In this document: positions 58,078 to 64,000 of the stretch, in pieces
How the letters are laid out: every line of letters begins with the position of its first letter
Numbering within the stretch: the first letter of the stretch is position 1
Source: Thalassia testudinum
Taxonomy: Eukaryota > Streptophyta > Magnoliopsida > Alismatales > Hydrocharitaceae
NCBI GenBank assembly: GCA_037157565.1
Contig: JAZHRO010000062.1
Location: forward strand, 8,928,001-8,992,000
DNA length: 64,000 nt
Reading direction: 5' to 3'
Position numbers and translations under genes: made by a program
Notes under the pieces: model-generated
What the model saw: the letters and a program-made list of their open reading frames with translations, nothing else
What the model was told of the DNA's origin: nothing
Database searches by the model: none

Positions 58078-59940
58078 TGATTGCGCAGCAATCATAGGTC
58101 TTAATTGACCTAAATTAAGCTAAGACTTAGCATAAGTTAGGATTATTCATGCATGCATACGCATTATCTGCATCTTTACTGCTTTCCTTTAGCTATGCAT
58201 AAAATAATGTTATAATGTGCTGATTAAGTGTATTATGTCGATTGCAGGCAATAAGCAGATCTGGAGCTGGATCTGGAGCAGGGTCTGAAGCTGGATCTGA
58301 AATAACGGGAGTTGTGGAAGAGCTGGAGCAGAAGGCCTAGTTTAGATGTGGGAATAATAATGTAAGGGGTTAAAGGTTTTCTATTCTACTAAGTAGAAAT
58401 AAAGTATTAAAATGTGAGGAGCATTGGTCCATCCTAGCCCTAGGATAGCCTAGAGACTTCCCCAAGCCTTAGCCACCCTTAGATTAGGTCACAACACCCT
58501 AGGAAGCCCTAAAACCCTAGTTCCAACCCTTCTCTGGACGTCCAGATAAGTTTTAAGACGTCCAGGACCCTTAGCCAACTCCCGCACACTTCAAACCCAC
58601 TTCTATAGTGTTATTGGATGTCCAGACACTTTGTCAGACGTCCAATTTCTGCAGAATACCCAAAACAGAACCTGAAACCCTTCATGACTTTGATTGGACG
58701 TCCAGACAACAAGTCTGGACTTCTGATTTTTGAGTATAAGACGCCTGATTATATAATTAGACGTCTGATATTGCTCTCCAATTCCTGTTTTGAGATTTAA
58801 GCCTTGATCTTGGATCCTTAGGTCCCTAAACCAAATTCCAACCCCATAGGAACCTAAATTAAGGTGCCCTAACCCTAGTACATCACCTCTAGACCTCCCT
58901 AAGGACCTAATTAGGTCCTCACTAAACCTAATTGACTTGGATCTTAGTCAATTCCATCAGCCTATTCAATTGGACTCATTGAGTCCAATTGAGCCCTGAT
59001 CTCAGCACACACTGTCCAATTGGACTCAGTGAGAGTCCAATTGACCTAGACTTGACTTAATTGAGTTGTTTTACTCTCAATTAAGTTTCCACACACCCAA
59101 TTAAACTTGTATTAAGTTTAATTGCACTTTACCTTAGTGAATTTGGGTTTATAACCCTAATTTGAGACCTACCTTGACCTAAACCCACTAGAACCCAACC
59201 TAATCAACCTAGCCACCTAAGTTTCGACCCACACACACCCACACACACCATCCACACGAAAATATCTAGCCTAGAGTTCTCTAGAACTCTCTACCATGTG
59301 TGGTTGCCTTGCTTGCCAAAAATAGAAACCAAGAGCCAATCAATTTTTAGATCCACATTTGGTGGATCTAAAAACCACCATCCACCCTCTCTCTCTCACT
59401 CTCCCACGAGCTCCCACGATAGGCCTTCTAGAGAATTCCACAATTCTCTAGAGAGCTTCCCATAGGTCTATAAAAAGACCCCTTGGGTGGCCATTGGCAC
59501 CCATTCACTTCTTTGGCAATTGCACTCCAATGGTGCCATTCACGTCACCTCCATAGTCACTCTACCTCCACGAGCTCACTACCACCACCATGGAGGACAC
59601 CATGCCAGGATGCTGGATCAACCCTACTTCTCTCCAAGGGTCGGCCTAAGCTACATTGGCCGCCCCTCATTCTCCTCTCGACCACTCCAAGGCCATCAGG
59701 GACCACCCCTGAATGCCCTCTATTCTTCTAGCTCTAGATCATGCTCTCCATAATTTTTATTGCTTTCATTTACTGCTTAATAGAGTAGTCTTACTTCTTC
59801 CCCAATGATGCATGCGAAATACCCCCGCTGATGCTTGTATGCAATCGTTTTCTGGTAGTTAGATTTGATTTTAAGCATTCATGTATAAGCTTTCATCTAG
59901 ATTTCCTTGTGCAACAACTCTCCCACGATGAGTAAAATTT

Positions 59941-59982
<42 letters not shown>

Positions 59983-60255
59983 TATGTGCCTGAAATCACC
60001 TTAAGCTAAATGATTATCATATTTGCGTGATTTAAGTGCCTGTTCTTTAACTGCCTATATATTACGCACCAGCATGTCGTTTAAATCAAGTAGAGCGACT
60101 TTAAGATCAATTTCGCAAACAAAAACAACGCCTCCCAGAGACGAACGAATGGGACTCAAAGTCTCGTTATTTTCAAAACAATATCTTTGTTAAATCGTAT
60201 TTCGCAACTATACTACGACGCTTTTATCAAAAATGCGATCTACGATCTCCCAACA
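58078..60255 (+). repeat. Family C LTR array, unit 2
   Basis: 2178 bp, same organisation. Hairpin block 58902-59123, TATA box 59469-59477, TA microsatellite expanded (about 59945-59978). Followed by TTA. Confidence 0.94.
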
Positions 60256-60258
60256 TTA

Positions 60259-62425
60259 TGATTGCGCAGCAATCATAGGTCATAATTGACCTAAATTAAG
60301 CTAAGACTTAGCATAAGTTAGGGTTATTCATGCATGCATACGCATTATCTGCATCTTTACTGCTTTCCTTTAGCTATGCATAAAATAATGTTATAATCTG
60401 CTGATTAAGTGTATTATGTCGATTGCAGGCAATCAACAGATCTGGAGCTAGGTCTGCAGCAGGATCTGAAGCTGGATCTGAATTAACGAGAGTTGTGGTA
60501 GAGCTGGAGCAGAAGGCCTAGTTTAGATGTGGGAATAATAGTGTAAGGGGTTAAAGGTTTTTTATTCTATTAAGTAGAAATAAATCAGTAAAATGTGAAG
60601 AGCCTAGGTCCATCCTAGCCCTGGGATAGCCTAGAGACTTCCCCAAGCCTTAGCCACCCTTAGATTAGGTCACAACACCCTAGTTAGCCCTAAAACCCTA
60701 GTTCCAACCCTTCTCTGGACGTCCAGATAAGTTTTAAGACGTCCAGGACCCTTAGCCAACTCCCGCACACTTCAAACCCACTTCTACAGTGTTATTGGAT
60801 GTCCAGACACTTTGTCAGACGTCCAATTTCTGCAGAATACCCAAAACAGAACCTGAAACCTTTCCTGACTCTGATTGGACGTCCAGACAACAAGTCTGGA
60901 CATCTGATTTTTGAGTATAAGATGTCTTATTATATAATTAGACGTCTGATACTGCTCTCCAATTCCTGTTTTGAGATTTAAGCCTTGATCTTGGATCTCT
61001 AGGTCCTTAAACCCAATTCCAACCCCATAGGAACCTAAATTAAGGTGCCATAACCCTAGTACATCACCTCTAGACCTCCCTAAGGACCTAATTAGGTCCT
61101 CACTAAACCTAATTGACTTGGATCTTAGTCAATTCCATCAGCCTATTCAATTGGACTCATTGAGTCCAATTGAGCCCTGATCTCAGCACACACTGTCCAA
61201 TTGGACTCAGTGAGAGTCCAATTGACCTAGACCTTACTTAATTGAGTTGTTTTACTCTCAATTAAGTTTCCACACACCCAATTAAACTTGTATTAAGTTT
61301 AATTGCACTTTACCTTAGTGAATTTGGGTTTATAACCCTAATTTGAGACCTACCTTGACCTAAACACACTAGAACCCAACCTAATCAACCTAGCCACCTA
61401 TGTTTCGACCCACACACACCCACACACACCATCCACACGAAAATATCTAGCCTAGAGTCCTCTAGAACTCTCTACCAAGTGTGGTTGCCTTGCTTGCCAA
61501 AAATAGCAACCAGGAGCCATTCAATTTTTGGATCCACATTTGGTGGATCTAAAAACCACCATCCACCCTCTCTCTCTCACTCTCCCATGAGCTCCCACCA
61601 TAGGCCTTCTAGAGAACTCCATAATTCTCTAGAGAGCTTCCCTCAGGTCTATAAAAAGACCCCTTGGGTGGCCATTGGCACCCATTCACTTCTTTGGCAA
61701 TTGCACTCCATTTGTGCCATTCACGTCGCCTCCATAGTCACTCTACCTCCACGAGCTCACTACCACCACCATGGAGGACACCATGCCAGGATGCTGGATC
61801 AACCCTACTTCTCTCCGAGGGTCGGCCTAAGCTACATTGGCCGCCCCTCATTCTCCTCTCGACCACTCCAAGGCCATCAGGGACCACCCCTGAATGCCCT
61901 CTATTCTTCTAGCTCTAGATCATGCTCTCCATAATTTTTATTGCTTTCATTTACTTCTTAATAGAGTAGTCTTACTTCTTCCCCAATGATGCATGCGAAA
62001 TACCCCCGCTGATTCTTTTATGCAATCGTTTTCTGGTAGTTAGATTTGATTTTAAGCATTCATGTATAAGCTTTCATCTAGATTTCCTTGTGCAACAACT
62101 CTCCCACGATGAATAAAATTTCATTTTATATATATATATATATATATATCTCTTATGTGCCTGAAATCACTTTAAGCTAAATGATTATCATATTTGCGTG
62201 ATTTAAGTGCCTGTTCTTTAACCGCCGATATATTACTCACTAGCATGTCGTTTAAATAAAGTAGAGCGGCTTTAAGATCAATTTCAAAACAAAAACAACG
62301 CCTCCCAGAGACGAACGACTGGGACTCAAAGTCTCGTTATTTTCAAAACAATATCTTTGTTGGATCGTATTTCGCAACTATACTACGACGCTTTTATCAA
62401 AAATGCGATCTACGATCTCCCAACA
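60259..62425 (+). repeat. Family C LTR array, unit 3
   Basis: 2167 bp. Hairpin block 61083-61304, TATA box 61650-61658. Followed by TTA. Confidence 0.94.
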
Positions 62426-62428
62426 TTA

Positions 62429-64000
62429 TGATTACGCAGCAATCATGGGTCTTAATTGACCTAAATTAAGCTAAGACTTAGCATAAGTTAGGGTTATTCA
62501 TGCATACATACGCATTATCTGCATCTTTACTGCTTTCCTTTAGCTATGCATAAAATAATGTTATAATGTGCTGATTAAGTGTATTATGTCGATTGCAGGC
62601 AATAAGCAGATCTGGAGCTGGATCTGGAGCAGGATCTGAAGATGGATCTGAAATAACGAGAGTTGTGGCAAAGTTGGAGCAGAAGGCCTAGTTTAGATGT
62701 AGGAATAATACTGTAAGGGGTTAAAGGTTTTCTATTCTATTAAGTAGAAATAAAGCAGTAAAATGTGAAGAGCTTAGGTCCATCCTAGCCCTAGGATAGC
62801 CCAGAGACTTCCCCAAGCCTTAGCCACCCTTAGATTAGGTCACAACACCCTAGGAAGCCCTAAAACCCTAGTTCCAACCCTTCTCTGGATGTCCAGATAA
62901 GTTTTAAGACGTCCAGGACCCTTAGCCAACTCCCGCACACTTGAAACCCACTTCTACAGTGTTATTGGATGTCCAGACACTTTGTCAGACGTCCAATTTC
63001 TACAGAATACCCAAAACAGAACCTGAAACCCTTCCTGACTCTGATTGGACGTCCAGACAACAAGTCTGGACTTCTGATTTTTGAGTATAAGATGTCTTAT
63101 TATATAATTAGACGTCTGATACTGCTCTCCAATTCTTGTTTTGAGATTTAAGCCTTGATCTTGGATCTCTAGGTAACTAACCCCAATTCCAACCCCATAG
63201 GAACCTAAATTAAGGTGCCATAACCCTAGTACATCACCTCTAGACCTCTTTAAGGACCTAATTAGGTCCTCACTAAACCTAATTGACTTGGATCTTAGTC
63301 AATTCCATCAGCCTATTCAATTGGACTCATTGAGTCCAATTGAGCCTTGATCTCAGCACACACTGTCCAATTGGACTCAGTGAGAGTCCAATTGACCTAG
63401 ACCTTACTTAATTGAGTTGTTTTACTCTCAATTAAGTTTCCACACACCCAATTAAACTTGTATTAAGTTTAATTGCACTTTACCTTAGTGAATTTGGGTT
63501 TATAGACCTAATTTGAGACCTACCTTGACCTAAACACACTAGAACCCAACCTAATCAACCTAGCCACCTAAGTTTCGACCCACACACACCCACACACACC
63601 ATCCACACGAAAATATCTAGCGTAGAGTCCTCTAGAACTCTCTACCATGTGTGGTTGCCTTGCTTGCCAAAAATAGAAACCAAGAGCCAATCAATTTTTA
63701 GATCCACATTTGGTGGATCTAAAAACCACCATCCACCCTCTCTCTCTCACTCTCCCACGAGCTCCCACCATAGGCCTTCTAGATAATTCCATAATTCTCT
63801 AGAGAGCATCCCTTAGGTCTATAAAAAGACCCCTTGGGTGGCCATTGGCACCCATTCACTTCTTTGGCAATTGCACTCCATCGGTGCCATTCACGCCACC
63901 TCCATAGTCACTCCACCTCCACGAGCTCATTAACACCACCATGGAGGACACCATGCCAGGATGCTGGATCAACCCTACTTCTCTCCAAGGGTCGGCCTAA
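62429..64000 (+). repeat. Family C LTR array, unit 4 (cut by window end)
   Basis: Starts TGATTACGCAGC (one change in the tip hairpin). Hairpin block 63253-63474, TATA box 63820-63828. Closest by eye to unit 3 (shared AAACACACTAG and CTAGACCTTACTT variants), so the array may have grown stepwise. Confidence 0.93.

Noticed and set aside
55918..64000. Tandem gene cluster or CRISPR-like repeats
   Set aside because: Units are 2.2-kb LTRs with TG/CA ends, TATA boxes and a solo relative with target duplication; there are no spacers beyond TTA.

Overview
The window is plant nuclear DNA (angiosperm-type heterochromatin) built almost entirely of nested and rearranged LTR retrotransposons. I found no convincing host gene, rRNA, tRNA or CRISPR array. 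Plant origin is inferred from Ty3/gypsy elements of the Athila-like lineage: tRNA-Asp-type primer sites (TGGCGCCGTTGCC), very long LTRs, DLGAS-type protease and FMDD reverse transcriptase. The species cannot be named from this.

Layout. (1) 1-22977: element A1 (+), an autonomous-type Athila-like element with degenerate gag-pro-RT-RH-IN; its 5' LTR starts before the window. (2) 3734-14356: element A2 (-), same family, inserted into the gag of A1 with a perfect GTGAA target duplication; it keeps gag-pro but has lost RT, RNase H and integrase. (3) 22978-23686: remnant of a family D LTR (-) into which A1 inserted. (4) 23687-25558: unclassified DNA. (5) 25559-27717: solo LTR of family C with CCTAA duplication. 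(6) 27718-32670: element B (+), a gag/pol-less element with its own acidic ORF and a 3' LTR. (7) 32671-33558: minus-strand RT fragment fused to an LTR-like piece. (8) 33559-50053: family D composite, LTR-internal-LTR-internal-LTR, two gag/pol-less internal regions sharing a middle LTR; the second carries a solo family A LTR with GGGGG duplication. (9) 50054-55357: element E (+), a decayed Athila-like gag-pro-partial RT. (10) 55358-55917: unclassified. (11) 55918-64000: four head-to-tail family C LTRs joined by TTA and running off the window.

How they relate. A1 and E are the only elements with recognisable pol, and both are broken. B and D carry no gag, protease, RT or integrase, but share with A the same cis layout: D has a tRNA-Asp-like primer site (none was found for B), then an ORF, a GAGGACATTGCA motif with an internal G-tract, about 1.25 kb of 3' untranslated DNA, a hairpin, a CATGGGGG polypurine tract and the LTR. 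I infer that B and D are non-autonomous parasites mobilised by A-like elements. Their unknown ORFs (aromatic N-terminus, short helical segment, acidic tail) and the shared RNA/cDNA signals are the most novel content here.

All alignments were done by eye. Boundaries marked by TG/CA, target duplications, primer sites or polypurine tracts are firm; others are approximate.
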